This document shows positions 41,300-54,938 of a DNA stretch of 64,000 bases, piece after piece. Origin of the DNA: Pseudoneurospora amorphoporcata (taxonomy: Eukaryota > Ascomycota > Sordariomycetes > Sordariales > Sordariaceae); assembly GCA_033297205.1 (NCBI GenBank), contig MU859064.1, positions 365,394 through 429,393 of the forward strand, given 5' to 3'. Made by a program: the position numbers and the translations under genes. The notes under the pieces are model-generated. The model was not told the origin of the DNA, did no database searches, and was given only the letters and a program-made list of their open reading frames with translations. Each line of letters opens with the position of its first letter. Position 1 is the first letter of the stretch.

Positions 41300-43821
41300 A
41301 ATGCCGCGGGAAGACTGGCTGGGCAGCTATACAGGTATTGCGATGGATTTGGGGGCGGGGCGATGGCCACAATAGGTGGTCTCCTGTTGGTGTCGTGAAT
41401 GGCAAACGCTTTTGCGCGCAGGTCGCAGAGTGTCCTTTTTGGTTGGGATGGTCGGTGGGACAACGCAACCCGAAGAGCCAAACACAAATAAAATTGCTAG
41501 GCAAAGAGATTTTGAGCCAAAAAGAATTCTCTGGCTAGAATACTGCTTCAATGGATGCTCCCGTGCACTGGAGTTCGTGGAGAGCACGGCAGAGGATGGG
41601 ATTGGAGGTGTGAGGGATGATGACGACCAAGACCGCTCGGGGTGGGAAAAGTGCGGTCGGTCGCGCGCAATCTGGCAGATTGGACTCTGGGGAATCACCG
41701 GGGAGTGGCAGGATGGGACAAATGATGGGTTGATGAGGGAAACGAGACCGGGGTCAGACCTTCGGTGCAGCAGTGCAGAGGATAGCGCGACGTCGTCCGC
41801 TGAGTGAGGTTTAGCGTGTCGCGGGATCATGGGACACGGGCCACCCTGGGATTTGATTGTGGGCACGTTTAAGTGAGGGCTAGCATGGGCGGAGAAGGCG
41901 GCCACGGCGAGTGACGGCAGTGACGACCTCTTGAGGAATGTGTTTGGCGTGGGGTGGCCCGAGCGTCCAACAGCATCACGCAGCATCACTCGCTTCCTCT
42001 CTGCGAGTGCTCAACAAGCCGATTGGATTCCCAACATGCCCACCAATTAAATACCACCAGAAACAGAGGCGGCCGTCCGCATCTCGACGCATCCAGCGGC
42101 GGTAGCAGAACAATGTTCCACACGCAGTGACACTCTTTCACGTCTCGGCTGCAGAGTTGAAGTGCTTGCGTTGGTGCCTTTGTGGTTTGGGGGAGCCAAG
42201 GTCCATGTCAGCACCCGCCGAATGGAAGTCGACACAAGGCCTGATGCGACATCTTTGTGGGAGACATCACGTCCACGTCTGATCATGGCCGATCTTGCTT
42301 GCTGGACTGACGGTCGCCTCGGCCGGAGGCAAAGGGAACAGCATCAACAAAGTCCAAGACTAGCTATAAGTCGTATCTGGTGATACACACTCTAAACTGT
42401 CACCCGCCATCCCGTCAGGCCCGTCCAGAAACCCGTCGACCCGCCAATCCGGGGTAGCCAAGACCTCTACACCACCAAAACCACCATCCTCATCAGCGAT
42501 CACCACGAAAAGGCGTCCCCAAGTGATGCACACCGGGATGCTACAAACGGCTTGCCTCATGTTGGATCAAGCTCCATTCCTTGCTGACATATGTGAGACA
42601 AGCCGCAGATAACGGATCTGACCCGCCGGGGAGAACGAAGAGACAAGAAGGCTGAAGGGCGGTGATTCCGCACACTGCCTACTTGTATAAGTCAAAATAA
42701 CCGGAGGGCTGGCCGCTCCGTGATCTGACATGCCGGGACTCAACGGTGAAGAAAGTCCCCCGTATCTTGAGCGGACGGGTCCCTGGCGGGGAAGAAGGAG
42801 CGGTGAACGACCCAAAACCCCAATGATCGGAATCGGCCCTCTCAGGTCTTGGCACCGTGGCTCACCACCATCGCTACAGTCTCTCCAAGCTCTGAATCCC
42901 CCCCTTTTTTTTCTCTCCATGGGGCGGTGACAACAGAGAGACATGTTATTCGGCTGGTAACCACATCGCCAGTTTCATGAAACCACTCGACTTGTCGGAA
43001 GCGCCATCAGATCATCGCCGTAGCTTGAACACTAATCCACTCGGTAGGTCCTATTGTACTGTAGCCTTAAGAGAGAAGTAGGTGAGCCTGGTGAGATCCG
43101 GCAAGTCAACAAAGGCCCGTGTGGTTCACAGCATCGAGGGGCAATGCAGTCAAGAGGCATAGGCTCTCTCAAGGAAACGTCAACAACAGTCCAGTGGATG
43201 AGGGGATTCCAGACTTGATATGCTCTGCACGCGGAAACCAGGAAGGACAAGTCTCTCGAGGTCGACAGCGTTCCAGATGGCTCATGGTTATCCAATGATG
43301 GGTCTGTCTTGGTGTTGCCCATGCATCGAGACCCCGAATCGCAGATGCAGCTCCCCCTGGCCCCACCAGCTTCAACAGCTGTGGCCAAAGAGAAGACAAA
43401 GAGGTGCTGCCAGACATGCCAGTGAGCCCCTCCATTCAGATTGCTGCCACTCAGTTCCATCTGTCGCTCTTCACCTCAGTTGACTCTTTGGGCTCAGCCC
43501 CTCTCAAAGGAGTGGTTCCTGGCGACTCGGAGTGGACGACAGTGGACGTGGGTGGACAATCTGGAACAGTGTGGGTGTCGATTGGGTGTGCAAGTGCTCC
43601 CGTCCGCCCAAATAAATAAGCTCCGGCCTTTGTTCGTCACCCCTCCAAAACCTTCATCAGATCGGCGCCGTAAATACTATCATAGCTTCGACTTCTTCTC
43701 TTCTCTTCTTCCGTCCAGTCTTTCTTGACACTTTATCGCAACTTTATATTCTTCATACCCCGACACTCTCAAATACCATCACCTATCTTAATCAACAACA
43801 TCAACCCCAATAATTCACACA
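41300..43821. promoter_or_regulatory. Divergent spacer, Bqt4-like gene and Rho-GDI
   Basis: 2.5 kb with no believable coding region; both promoters must lie here. The last 150 bases before the Rho-GDI start are rich in CT and TTC tracts, as in strong fungal promoters. Confidence 0.5.
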
Positions 43822-45035
43822 ATGGCCGGCGGACACGACGAAGATCTGATGCCCGAGGACAACTCGGGCTACAAGCTCTCTCAGCCCAAGCAGTCCTTGG
43901 CTGAGTACCAGAAGATGGGTATGTTCCAACCTTTGTTTTGAGTTTGGTTTTATTTCTCTGCATCGTATGCAATTTTCTTTCACTCGCATCTTCTCTGCGG
44001 CATCGTGCGGATCGTGGAACTTGGGGAAAAAGGGGAACTGCGGGTGCGGTGACGACATGATGATTACTCCTTTCACCGCCAATGCTTCACGGCGCAAGGA
44101 CTACGACAACGCCTCACAACATCATGACTTGTCAAAACTTGGGAGATCACGACCAATATGAGCACAAAAGAAGGCTGGCGGCCACCACCGGCTTTCTTGA
44201 CCGCCAAATTATGAGTCGTGAAGTCGTCGCCGATGTTCACAACTCCCAACAGGGCATGCCCCTGATTTGAAGATGAGGGGGCGAGAGCTATCACCAAATG
44301 GCCCTCTACGAGACCGGAAGACCACAGCCCCGTCATATCCTCCATCCCACGGACCGCGATCTCAGACTATACCCAACCGCAACCCGACTACACATATATA
44401 TACACCAGAGAAAAGCATGCAAACATGTGAGAACCACAATGACTAACCCCTACCTCCAGATGAAAACGACGAGTCCCTCAAGCGCTACAAGGAGTCCCTC
44501 GGCCTCGGCGGCGGCACCGACCTCTCCGACCCCAACGACCCGCGCGTGTGCATCATTCACTCGCTCTCCATGGAGTCTCCCGGGCGCGAACCCGTGGTGA
44601 TCGACCTTTCTACCCCGGGTTCGCTGGAGGAGCTCAAGAAGAAGCCCTTCACTATTAAGGAGGGAGCCAAGTTCACCATGAAGGCGCAGTTCAAGGTGCA
44701 GCACGAGATCCTGTCGGGTCTCCATTACGTCCAGACCGTGAAGCGCGGCAAGATCAGGATTCCCGGTGGCAAGACCAGCGAGATGATTGGCAGCTATGCG
44801 CCTAACACGGATAAGAATCCTATGTATACCAAGACTTGTGAGTGTTTCATTTTCTGACCGAGTGTCGTGGGGACGGAAAGGCTGATTGAAGTACTACAAA
44901 ATAGTCGCCGAGGAGGAGGCCCCCTCTGGTATGCTCGCCCGCGGCAATTACAACGCCGTCTCTCGCTTCGTCGACGACGATGGCAAGACCCATCTCGAGT
45001 TCGAGTGGAGCTTCGACATTGCCAAGGACTGGTAA
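43822..45035 (+). CDS. rdi-1: Rho GDP-dissociation inhibitor (Rho-GDI)
   Basis: Extracts prenylated Rho, Rac and Cdc42 GTPases from membranes and holds them in the cytosol. Exons 43822..43918, 44460..44837 and 44905..45035 give 201 residues, the normal size. The N-terminal regulatory arm (LMPEDNSGYKLSQPKQSLAEYQKMDENDESLKRYKESLG) is followed by the immunoglobulin-like sandwich: VVIDLSTPGSLEELKKKPFTIKEGAKF, LSGLHYVQTVKRGKI, MIGSYAPN and the C-terminal FEWSFDIAKDW. All are classic GDI blocks. The first intron is 541 bases, very long for this genome, and splits the regulatory arm; the second is 67 bases. Confidence 0.96.
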
Positions 45036-45834
45036 ATTGCTTCGTCCGATTAGATCGTCGTCGTTGTCATCATGATCGCCATCTCGTCCTCCTCGCCTTC
45101 CTAGCTAGCCGGTCCTGCTAGTCAGTCTCCCCATCGAATACACAAACACATACGCTTCGCTATGGGCATACCGTGACGATTGTGTCCGGTGGGGAAAGGG
45201 AGGAAAGGGATGCGCCATGGCGCAACGAGGGTGAACAAGGAATCATCACCGAGGAAGAGACGATACGGGCGCTTCTACTACTACTCTACTCAGGTCCTCT
45301 CTGCCTCTTCATCTCGGAGCAGCGAGGACAGAGAAGAGGCACTACACTTCCGAAACTGAAACAAGGGAAAGAGTCCACCTTGTCTACCCATGGGATTGGA
45401 AAGGAGGGAATTGGACAGGGCGCAAGCGAATGGAATGGAACGGTTGGTGGTTCAAGGAACATCCACCACACACACCCCCTTTCTGGGCAGGAGGGAAGGG
45501 GAGAAAACTTCCTTTATATCTATCTACATACATACACATTTTATCTTAGTAGCATAACGACGACACATACCTCTCACGTCTGGTACGAAGATGATCGGGA
45601 AGTTTGATTGTGCATCATTAGAGAAACGCTTTCCGTGGTGGACTTGTGCGAATGTTTCGGTGATTTCTGAATTTGTCCAAAAACCCGGAACGGTCGAGCA
45701 TCGTTCATGCCCGCCTGCTATTCATAATCAATGACATTGTGATCGCTGGCTTGGGTATATGCAGTGTACTCGCACCCTTTCATGCGAACAACATCAAATC
45801 TTCCTGATTCCCTAATGCATCCGTCCCCTGCCGA
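45036..45834. other. Intergenic, convergent 3' ends of rdi-1 and ppg-1
   Basis: About 0.8 kb of probable 3' UTR sequence; no gene recognised. Confidence 0.5.
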
Positions 45835-47152
45835 CTACAAAAAGTAATCAGGCAACGCCCCTCCCTCTGCCGACTTGTCCTGATTCATCTGCTGATCCTT
45901 AACGGCGTCGTTCTCAGGCGCGGCCGCAAAAACATTGAAGAAGCGCTCTCCGGTATCGCTGACCTCCAACACGCTAGCCATGTTTCCGCACCGGTAGCAG
46001 TAGTTGGGCGCACTCCATACCGTGCTCAGCCGGTCGTCGTATAGCACCTGGTATCCTTCTTGACACAGCTGGTGGGCCCGCAGGATGTGGTTCATGTTGT
46101 TCACCGCCAGGAACTTCTTGACCACCTGCGCTCCGAAAGTGTAGCCGGCGCCGCGCGGGGATAAACTGAACTCGTCGCGGTCGGGATCGGGATCCGACCA
46201 TACTAGGTCGGCCATGGGGCCCTCGTGGGGAATCTCGCGGAAGCGGTCGATTATTTTGATCTGGTCAATGGAGTGGATGGAGGGGGAGAGACCTGTTATA
46301 AAAAAAGGGGCTAGTTAGCACCCGTCTTGTGTTTTTTGCGCCCAGAAGAGGGACCGACTAACCTCCATGCACGCAGAATATTTGGTCGTTAATGACCACA
46401 CTCAATGTGAGAAAGTCGAACATGTCGGTAAAGTAGTGCCAGACATTGGCATTGCCGTACTTGCGTGAGCACTCGGTATAAAAGCCGTACGACTGCGTTA
46501 CGCCGCGGGACTCGTGATTTCCTCGAATCAAATGGATGCGGTTGGGGTATCTCAGTTTTAAACAGACAAGTAGCGAAATCGTTTCAACGCTGAACATGCC
46601 TCGGTCAACATAGTCGCCTGTTGTGTTTGTCTCAGAGTTAGCCAAGTGTTGTCGTCGTTCGAGAAGCAAGCACATGGGGCGCGTTTGCCCGCCGCTTCCA
46701 CCACCACCATCACCAAGATCACCACCCACCTAGAAACAGATAATTTGTGTCTGGAGGATAACCACCGATTTTGAATATCTCCACCAGATCATAAAACTGG
46801 CCGTGGATGTCACCGACAACGGTAACGGGGGCCTTAACGTGCACGACATTGCTCTCGCGCATCAGCAGCTCTTTTGTTTTGGCGCATATCGCTTCGATAA
46901 CCGATTCTGCGAGTAGTTCCTTTTTGTAGAGGCGCGAGATGCACTCGTCGAGGTCGACCGAAGCTATACCGTGCGTCACATGTCAGTACCTGTCGTGATT
47001 GCTTCGTCGTTGGATCCATGTTTGGGGTATGCCGGTGTCTTTCTTTTGGCGGGGCGCGGGAAGGGTTGGAGGGGCATGGCCCTGTCCGTTGTTCTCGACC
47101 TTGGTGGCGCAAAGGGTATGCGATGAGCCAACTTACGGGGAAGGCCAGGCAT
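45835..47152 (-). CDS. ppg-1: PPG1-type Ser/Thr protein phosphatase catalytic subunit
   Basis: PP2A-family phosphatase of the PPG1 branch, which in Neurospora and Sordaria belongs with the STRIPAK complex controlling cell fusion and fruiting. Four exons, 47152..47137, 46963..46730, 46617..46363 and 46292..45835, give 320 residues. The first exon is only 16 bases: the long second-exon frame has no usable ATG, and splicing a 173-base intron gives MPGLPPSVDLDECISRLYK, matching the family start. Metal and catalytic motifs are complete: GDIHGQ, GDYVDRG (across a splice), RGNHES, the HGG before LSPSI, and SAPNYCYRCGN. QSYGFYTEC and IKIIDRFREIPHEGPMADLVWSDPD point to PPG1 rather than PP2A, PP4 or PP6. 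The C-terminal DYFL is the methylatable PP2A-type tail. Confidence 0.93.
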
Positions 47153-49998
47153 GGCGGGCAGAGAGATGATGCTCGCTTAAGTAGGATTAAAGTGACGGCG
47201 CTAGATACACAACTTGGACAAGTTTGCAGTTACTTGGTAGTGTCGTGTCGACAGGCTCAGCAATCACGGGTTGCGGTGAAGGCTGGTGCTTCTCCCAGCT
47301 CGAGCGATGTCTTTGGTGGTGGTTGGATGGATGCGAACCAACATGTTCGGAGAAATGGGTTTGTCACATCGAACGGGGCGAAAGAGCTTCAGCAGACAAC
47401 GGAGCGCAATCCTCCAAAGTCACTTACTTGGTGGTGGACAGTTTTGCAAAAAGTGTTGAACGGTGGAAAGAAATGTTGCTATACAGATTATGGGAGAGTA
47501 CCTAGTCGCAAGTGGCCTAGCAGGAATGATGCACTCGTTAGGTTGTTGGGCGGGCGGGACCGCCATTTGGAATACTTGGTGGAAATGGAGGCGATGTCGC
47601 TCGGTTTGTTGAGTGCGGTTGTGGTCGTGCCTGGTGCTGAAGAAGCGCAATTCCGAGCGCTGAAGCCTTCTCTGCCCGCTAGCGAATCGAAGGAGGTCCG
47701 ACGCGCTGCACTTGCTTCCTGCCTGCAGTGAAGGTGCCTGGGCGGGCTGCTGCTCACGCTCGGGGTCCAGGGTGACGTGCCTTCCATCCAGTAAGGTTGC
47801 GTTGTTGCAAGTTGACACTGCCCTGCCCCTGGCAACACTGAACAGGCAGACAGCTGGGAAACCATCCGTCATCGTGAAGGTCCGTGCGTGTGACAGCCCT
47901 TCCAGCGGCCCATCCGTCACTCGCGGCCTCACACGTGCCGGAAGGCTGGACTGGCGAGGACTGGGTGCTCGTGCCCCACTTGGTAATCGGTTCATACAAA
48001 AGCCAGCGCTCTCCCTCCTCTCTTCCCACTTGACCCTCGCAAATTCCTTTCCCTGTTCCTCTCTCGCACCTCTGTTGCTTTGCTGCATCACGGCCACTCC
48101 CGTCCTTGCAAGACATCTCGGCGAGCACATTCTCACACCCCTCAACCATGCCAGTGGACACATTGGTTTGACTCGGCGCCTTTCTGCCATCAGTCCGGAT
48201 TTTTCCAGTCCATTATGTTATCTTTGATGGCTTCTTTTGCTTTGTCTGTTCATTCTGTCGATTGATTGCTGGCCAGATTCCCAGGACCAAGACCCCGAAG
48301 TTCAGTGTTGCTCTCCAGAGTCATCTCTAGGCTTCTACGGCCTGTCACCGCGTTATTTCTGCTCTTCCTGGCGATGCCTCGATTGGACCGAGTCTACGGT
48401 CATTTCTTTTCTCTGCGTCATCTGCCTGCCCTTTCGCTGGCGTTCAAACTGGAAGCATATCGAGCCCAGAAGTCGGCTGCCTTCGGTTGCAGTTCAGGAG
48501 TTGTGAGGTGTTCCATCGACGAGTATATGGCATGGCCTCGTGGAGGAAGGCATTGGGGGTCTTGCTTACCACCGAGACAACTGACGACGGGACGGTTTAT
48601 GGGGATCACGACAGGACACATTGCACGATATCATCGCAACCTGTCTTTGCCATGTCCTCTTTGGCTTTATCGAGGACGCAGATGAGGGCTTTTGATGCAG
48701 TCATCTTGATGAGGTTGATCACAGTCAACATTGGCAACCCCTATCTCGAACCGACTTCTCAGGAGCCACGGAGATGGGGACGGGAAGGTCAAAGGTAACA
48801 CATCTCACTTCCTCATTCTAGCTCTCAGAAATGGCCTCTGCCATCCATGTTATGTGACCTTCATTGAGGTCAAAGCATTTGCCTTACTCCATAGATGGTC
48901 AGCCCTGTCTGTGCTTTTGCTTCTTCTTCGTCTTACCTTCTATACATACGTCGAGTTTTTCTAGAACATACCAATCTTCAAGCCAAAATCATGAGAGCAA
49001 AATGAACCAACATCCATACCAAAGCGATGAGGGGACGCAAACGCAGCTTGCCGAGTCCGAGCCGGTCCAGACCCCAAAGTTCCCGATGCAGTAAGGGCCC
49101 AAGGGGCTGTTTCTCACGTGATTCGTGCGTGTCAGCCCCCCGCTCTCTTGCGGCCAGAGGGGTGGCGGCTGAACTTCTGACGGCGCTCTCCCACCTCCAA
49201 AAATACCTACGACTTGCATCCGAAGTCAGTAGGGCAAGCCAGCTGGATCGCACCCTCACCAGAGTCGAGCCACGACAGATTCCACAACACCACAACCACA
49301 CTGCAGCGACACGCCGGCGACAGGCCACTCGTCGCAGCCTTGCCTCTAGACTTTTCGTTGCACTCTGATCTTCAATCCAGCATTTGTTGATGCCGTCGGC
49401 ATCATTAGTTTAGGCATCTTTGGCGGCTTCCTCGACGCACTACAAAGAGTGACTGCCACAGCAGAGCATCCCAAAATCAATCAGTGTCCCGCCGCCAGTC
49501 AATCGGATTGTGTGGCACAGACGCGCGACTGAAAGCATAAACGTCCGCCTCGATATACATCGGTCTCGAGGCCCGTTGATATACATGTTCAAAAGGTCGC
49601 GACATTCCCAGTGCTCGCGTCCGCTTCTGCTCGCTGTCCGAGATCCTCTCTCTCCTTGCTTTCCGGTGGTCGCTCGCCAGGCTAATGTCCTCGCAGCGAA
49701 CCTGATCGATCATAGGCATTCGCCCATCCATCAGCGAAGCTACCTCAAGCCATCATCGCCGTCCACTCCAAGTCCTCTCTATACTTGAACGGGACTACAA
49801 GGCTACTCCTGATTGATATACCTACCTGCCTACTTTATTCAGCAGTTATACGCAGCTTGACTGGCTCTTCTCTTCGTCTTCAACCCATCGCCGGGTATCC
49901 TTCATTTTATCTTTCATTTCCCTCCCAGTGACTCGGCCACTGCAGTTTCCCATTATATATCTCTCCTTACTCACCCCTCGGTCAAAGGATACATAATA
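47153..49998. promoter_or_regulatory. Long divergent spacer, ppg-1 and the zinc-knuckle gene
   Basis: 2.85 kb with no convincing coding region. It must contain both promoters and perhaps long 5' UTRs. Several ORFs of 80-250 codons overlap on both strands but have no domains or plausible intron structure. Confidence 0.45.
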
Positions 49999-52631
49999 AT
50001 GTCTTCGGCCGTGGCGGTCGACTCCGCTCCGGGGCAGTCCTCCTCCCAACATGAACCAATATGTTATAACTGTGGCACACGGGGCCATTGGGTCGTCGCC
50101 TGTCCAGAGCCCACTAGGGATGTGCCTGCGTGAGTAGCTTTGGATCCCTTTCGCCTATCTGCCTTTGTAACAAACGGGCATGCATTTGCTACACCTTGTG
50201 ACTAACAGTCCTCCTAGTGGGCTTCAAAGATGGCAGTCTCAACACCAGGAACAACAAAGTCATTCGTCAGATCGAAACAGTTCATCCCATGACAAGAAGG
50301 GGCCCGTTGTCACTCGGTATCCGTTGCCTCCTAGCCAAGGTCCTACCATAACAAGATACGGTCCACCGCAACCACCGGCCTATCCCCCTGGTGCACCACC
50401 GCCGCCGCCGCCGATCCAGGCTTATCCTCCGGCCTCTTTCCCACCGCCGCCACCACCAACATATTCCGGGAGTTACCCTCCCCCGCCGCCGACTGTATAT
50501 GGCCAGTTCCCGCCGGTTGCACCACCGCCCCCGTCGCAGTACGCACCGCAGCCCCCTTATGGACAGCCACAATATCCTCCTCCGTATCCCTCATCCAGCT
50601 ACTACCCGAACGGCGCCCCCCCTCCCCCGCCTGGGGCCTACCCTTCGCAACCTTATTCTCAGCCAGGACCGCCGCTACCCGTGCCGCCGCCAGTACCACC
50701 TCCTTATCCTAGTACCTACAGTGGGCCACCGCAACCGGAATACCATTACTCATCGGGTCAGAACCCGCCATATCCTCCTCCTACTGGTTGGGCACCGCCG
50801 CCATTTGCTCCTCCCCACCTGCCGCCCCCTCCTCCACCCAATGTTGGCGCGAACAAGCATCGTGGCAAGAGACAGAATCAAGGCCCGAAGAATTCGAATG
50901 CGCAAAGAGATAGACACGACAGGCACAACCGAGATGAATCAAACGACAGAGTCAACAGGTTTGACCATCGTGACAGGCATGATAGGCCGGACACGTTTGA
51001 CAAACGTGATCGGGACGACGGTCACGAACGGGGCGAACGGTTCGACAGGAACGATCGCTTTGAGCGAAATGATAGGACCCAAAAACCTGAGAGGCACGAC
51101 AGAACTGCGAGGTTCGAGAGAGCTGAGAGGAACGACAGGAATGACAGGCGTCGAAATGTGAATGATTCAGAGGACCGACCCGGACCTGGGCGACAAGAAC
51201 GCCGAAAGGAGCCACGAACAGTCCAACCTGAGCGAACATTCAAGCCCACAGATCCTAAGAAAGCGGTTCCTGAGCCCAAGGAGGATGGAGGAAATGGTGA
51301 ATGGGATCCAGCATCTGAAAAGGATTTGCTACGTATCTTTCCCCAACTTGACTCCAAGCCGGCGGATCCAGTCGGAATTCCTCTACCTGCGAATTATACG
51401 GATGATCCCACGATCCCACCCGCATACAACGCCAAATGCGTCAAGTCCCTTTATTTCAACGACCAGAATGAAAAGGAATTTGCCTTCTCAATCCGGGAGA
51501 CATCTGCCTGGTCTATTCTCAAACTCGACCCTGTCTTCCAATTTTTCCCGGGAATGATCAGGAAGCGTATTGGCGAGCATGAGTACACGACGCATATAGT
51601 TTCTGCGCCTCCTCACCCAGAAGCCAAGTTGAAGCTTCCACCGAAATTTACAATCTCCCAGAACCAAGGAAAAGAGTCTCCCGAAATTGATCGATATCGC
51701 CCACGACTTGACCAGCACCGGGATTTCTCGCCCAAACGTTCCGCACCCCGTGATCTACCAGCACCCGGATTTGATAGAGGACATCGAGGTTATCAGCAAC
51801 CTCCAAAGCGTCCTCTCGATGACTCCTATGACGGACGCGATCGAGACTCCAGGGATGTTAAGCGGCCCAAACAGAGTCTGCCTCCGCGGAAAACCTCTGA
51901 CCGGGGCCACGGCCGCGATACCTACCCACCACCGCCTCGTAGGCCCTCCCCGAGTCCTAGATATAACCTCAGCGCCGATCCCTGGTCGCCACAGGCTGGT
52001 GAGACGAAGGTCCCCTCAACCGACCACCGCTACGACAGGGACTCCTACTACGACAACAGGTCCTCATCACCCAGGGAGGATAGAGACAAGGAGAGAGGAA
52101 GAGAGCGACCGTCTCAGTACGCGGACATGCGCCACGACAGCGGCTACCACAGCAGTCGTAGCCGCTCACAGGAGCGCAAGCCTCGAACATCCTCGTACCG
52201 CGATGATTATAGATATCGGGACAGGGACAGGGAGAGAGACAACCGACCACTCTCAGGACCGTACCAGCAGAGGAAACGGACGCGGTCTCGCAGCCGTAGT
52301 CCTAGCCGCAGCCGTAGTCCGGCTTCGTCCTACCTCTCGCCTGCAAGAAGCACTGCTAAGCGCAGTCGCTCTGCCAGTCGCGGTCGTAGCCTGACACGCA
52401 GCCGCAGTCGTAGTCGTAGCAGAAGCGACCGCAGCGAGTCCCCTCTCACGGCGCTGGATAAGGAGTTGCTTGGTTTGACTGACGAGCCTAATGAGCCCGT
52501 CAGGGCGAAGGCGGTTCCCAAGAAAGTGGCGCCGAGGGTCAAGGTTGCTGCGGCTTTTGGGTGAGTTGAACTCCCTTGTTTTTTATCTTGAGTGAATAAG
52601 TGCTAACGTCTTTTCCAGTCGCCGTTGGTAG
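49999..52631 (+). CDS. Zinc-knuckle, Pro-rich and RS-domain RNA-binding-type protein
   Basis: Exons 49999..50129, 50218..52560 and 52619..52631 give 828 residues; the last exon supplies only the final RRW. One CCHC zinc knuckle (CYNCGTRGHWVVACPEP, residues ~21-38) comes first. A Pro/Tyr-rich segment of ~200 residues follows, then ~100 residues of Asp/Arg/His/Asn repeats (HDRHNRDESND, FDRNDRFERNDR). A globular stretch of ~120 residues (KCVKSLYFNDQNEKEFAFSIRETSAWSILKLDPVFQFFPGM) is next, and then a C-terminal Arg/Ser domain (RSRSRSPSRSRSP) ends the protein. The composition is that of a nuclear RNA-processing factor, and the RS repeats suggest SR-kinase control. The globular block has a conserved look but I cannot name it. 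No RRM is visible. Confidence 0.82.
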
Positions 52632-54938
52632 TACCCGTCTACGATTGTCTCTCGTCCTTCGTTTTCTTCTCAACACTCGGAAGCGCGGGACTACGCCATT
52701 CGGTCCGGCATGTCCCGGCGTTGTGATTGTATCTTCTGCAGTCTTTGATGGTGCTCATTGGGGGTTCCTTGCTGCCTGGCGTTTCTTTCTATGGAGTTTA
52801 TCCGTCTTTCGGAAAGTAGGTGGGTGGGTTTTGTGGACTGATACGGAGTGTTAAACTTCCTCCTGAGCGGAGTTCGTGCAGCACATGATCAAAAATAGTT
52901 TTGTTGCTTTCTTCATAATAATAAAGTTTTGCATCTACCAAGCGCAGATGTAATCTTTCCGGACACTTCAGTCTTCACCGTGCACAGAGCTAGATGTCCA
53001 AGTGTGATGATGCGTACCTATAACCTAAATGTGCTCACGAACCAGGCGGGGTGTCCAAGTTCGTTGTCGATAAGCCCGCGCAGCCTTAAAGATGAGGAAG
53101 GAAAGTTGCTCAGTCAGGGAAGGAGGGCCCTGGGCTTTCACGACGCTTCCTTCCCAACCAGTTGCCCGGCTGAGTGCCATGACTGAGGAACGAAGGAGGC
53201 CCCATGACACAATCTTGTCCTCACCGAGAAGAAACAACTGATGGCAATGAATCTGGGAAAGAAACAAGAGGATCAAAGTCTAACTGGTAACTGACATGGA
53301 ACTTGCCGGAATTTCACATACAGTTCAGTACCAGACACCTACCTACGTGGTGGATATCTTGAAGTGTAAGGAATTGAACCAATCAGAATATCTGTCAATT
53401 ACCAAAAATTGATGATAAAACCACCATCCCACCACCGTATCTCAAAGTCTCAACCATAGTATCAACAAAACTCCAGCCTCAACTCCTTAACGCTAGCTTA
53501 GGCAATCCGGTAGGTAGAGAGCTACACTAGGTCGTTCAACACACCTTACCATGTTGGCTTCCCCTTTTTTTATTATTTCCATTCTAGAATAGCGCGCGTA
53601 CAGTGAAGAGAGACACTTTACTGTCACGCGGTACACAGGAAGCCATCATAATGAAATGTAAAGAAGTCGCATGAAACATAAAGAAAGAGGGACATGCTTG
53701 TGTCAAAACAGTGGAAATTTGTATTGAACGTCCATACACCTGATACACTCCGATAGCTGGCATTTCCAAACAGTTTAACCGCGCAGTCGTAACAACCACA
53801 GTTGGAGTTGAAGCTACTACATTACGCCGATAACTGATGCCCGGTGTGTCCGTAAGATATGTATGTCCAGGTGCCGTCAAGTCAAGCCACCAACACGTGT
53901 CAACCCGTTTCTTCTGTACCATGGTATCATCGTACCAGGTTTGTTTCCATGGTACATTCACTGTTCGTCACCTACATCGGCCCAACCTGGTACCGCCCAA
54001 ATCACTGGCGACGTGATGGCTGTCCTCCTATCTTGGGTTTCTTTGGGCGAATGTAACCTTCGTATTGGTCTCTTGTCCTCATGTGGCAGCGTGACGAACG
54101 GGCGGACAGAGTAACGATGGGGAGCTTATTTCTCGCAGACAAACCGGTGCCGGTATCACATCGTAAAAGGGTCAGCAAGAGAGCATTTATCACATCATTT
54201 GGTAGGAAGTCTAACTGAAGTTGAACTCGATCCGACTTTTCCTTTGTCAGTCTATCGTCTATCTAACGAGGCTCTCTTCTGTAGCTCGGAAGACGTAGAG
54301 CCAGAGAGAGCAATCAATAAACATCCATCCATTCATCTTTCCTTGTCATGTAACTTTCCATCCTTCCTGTGTAGTCCTGTTTTCCCATGTATCCATGCCT
54401 TTCCTTGTCTGCCTACCTTCCTGCCAGTCAACCATACGCTCCTTGGGGGTATCCTATCTGATGTCAAAAAAAAAAGAAAAAAGCAAAGCATTCCATAACA
54501 AAGTATCCGAGTTGAAACAAAAGCAAGGCTCGGTATTAAGAAGCGAGTATCGCAAAACATCCCCGATTTGGCTGCCTGGTGGGCAGGGGAAAGCAATGGC
54601 GTAAGTGACTGGGCGCAGGCGTGATTTGCGTGACGACGAGCTTGTCAGATTTGAGCCACGAGCATTGCGTTTTTCCGAAACCGCTATGGCGACCAGAACA
54701 TTGAGGGCCGGAACCAAGGAAGAAATGAGCGAGGGCAATGTAGAATTATGGGTGGCTGATGGGTGCGAGAATTTGGGGGGTTTGTGCAAGATTCTGCCAA
54801 TGACAGAAGGGTGATGTGATGCTTTTTGTGGTGTTGTGTGGAGAACATAGGAAAAGCGCCTAAAGAACAAAGCAAATTGAAACGAGGCTGGAGTATTCTC
54901 GCGGCATCAGCCAGCCATAATCACTACATATCACTTGC
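52632..54938. other. Intergenic, convergent 3' ends
   Basis: 2.3 kb between convergent genes. A 125-codon minus-strand ORF (53584..53961) has no domain and was not accepted. No repeat or RNA gene recognised. Confidence 0.45.

Noticed and set aside
47018..47731. 237-codon plus-strand ORF upstream of ppg-1
   Set aside because: It overlaps the ppg-1 first exon on the other strand, has low-complexity composition and an opposing ORF of similar length; no domain.
53584..53961. 125-codon minus-strand ORF between convergent genes
   Set aside because: No domain, no splice partner, composition like translated non-coding DNA.
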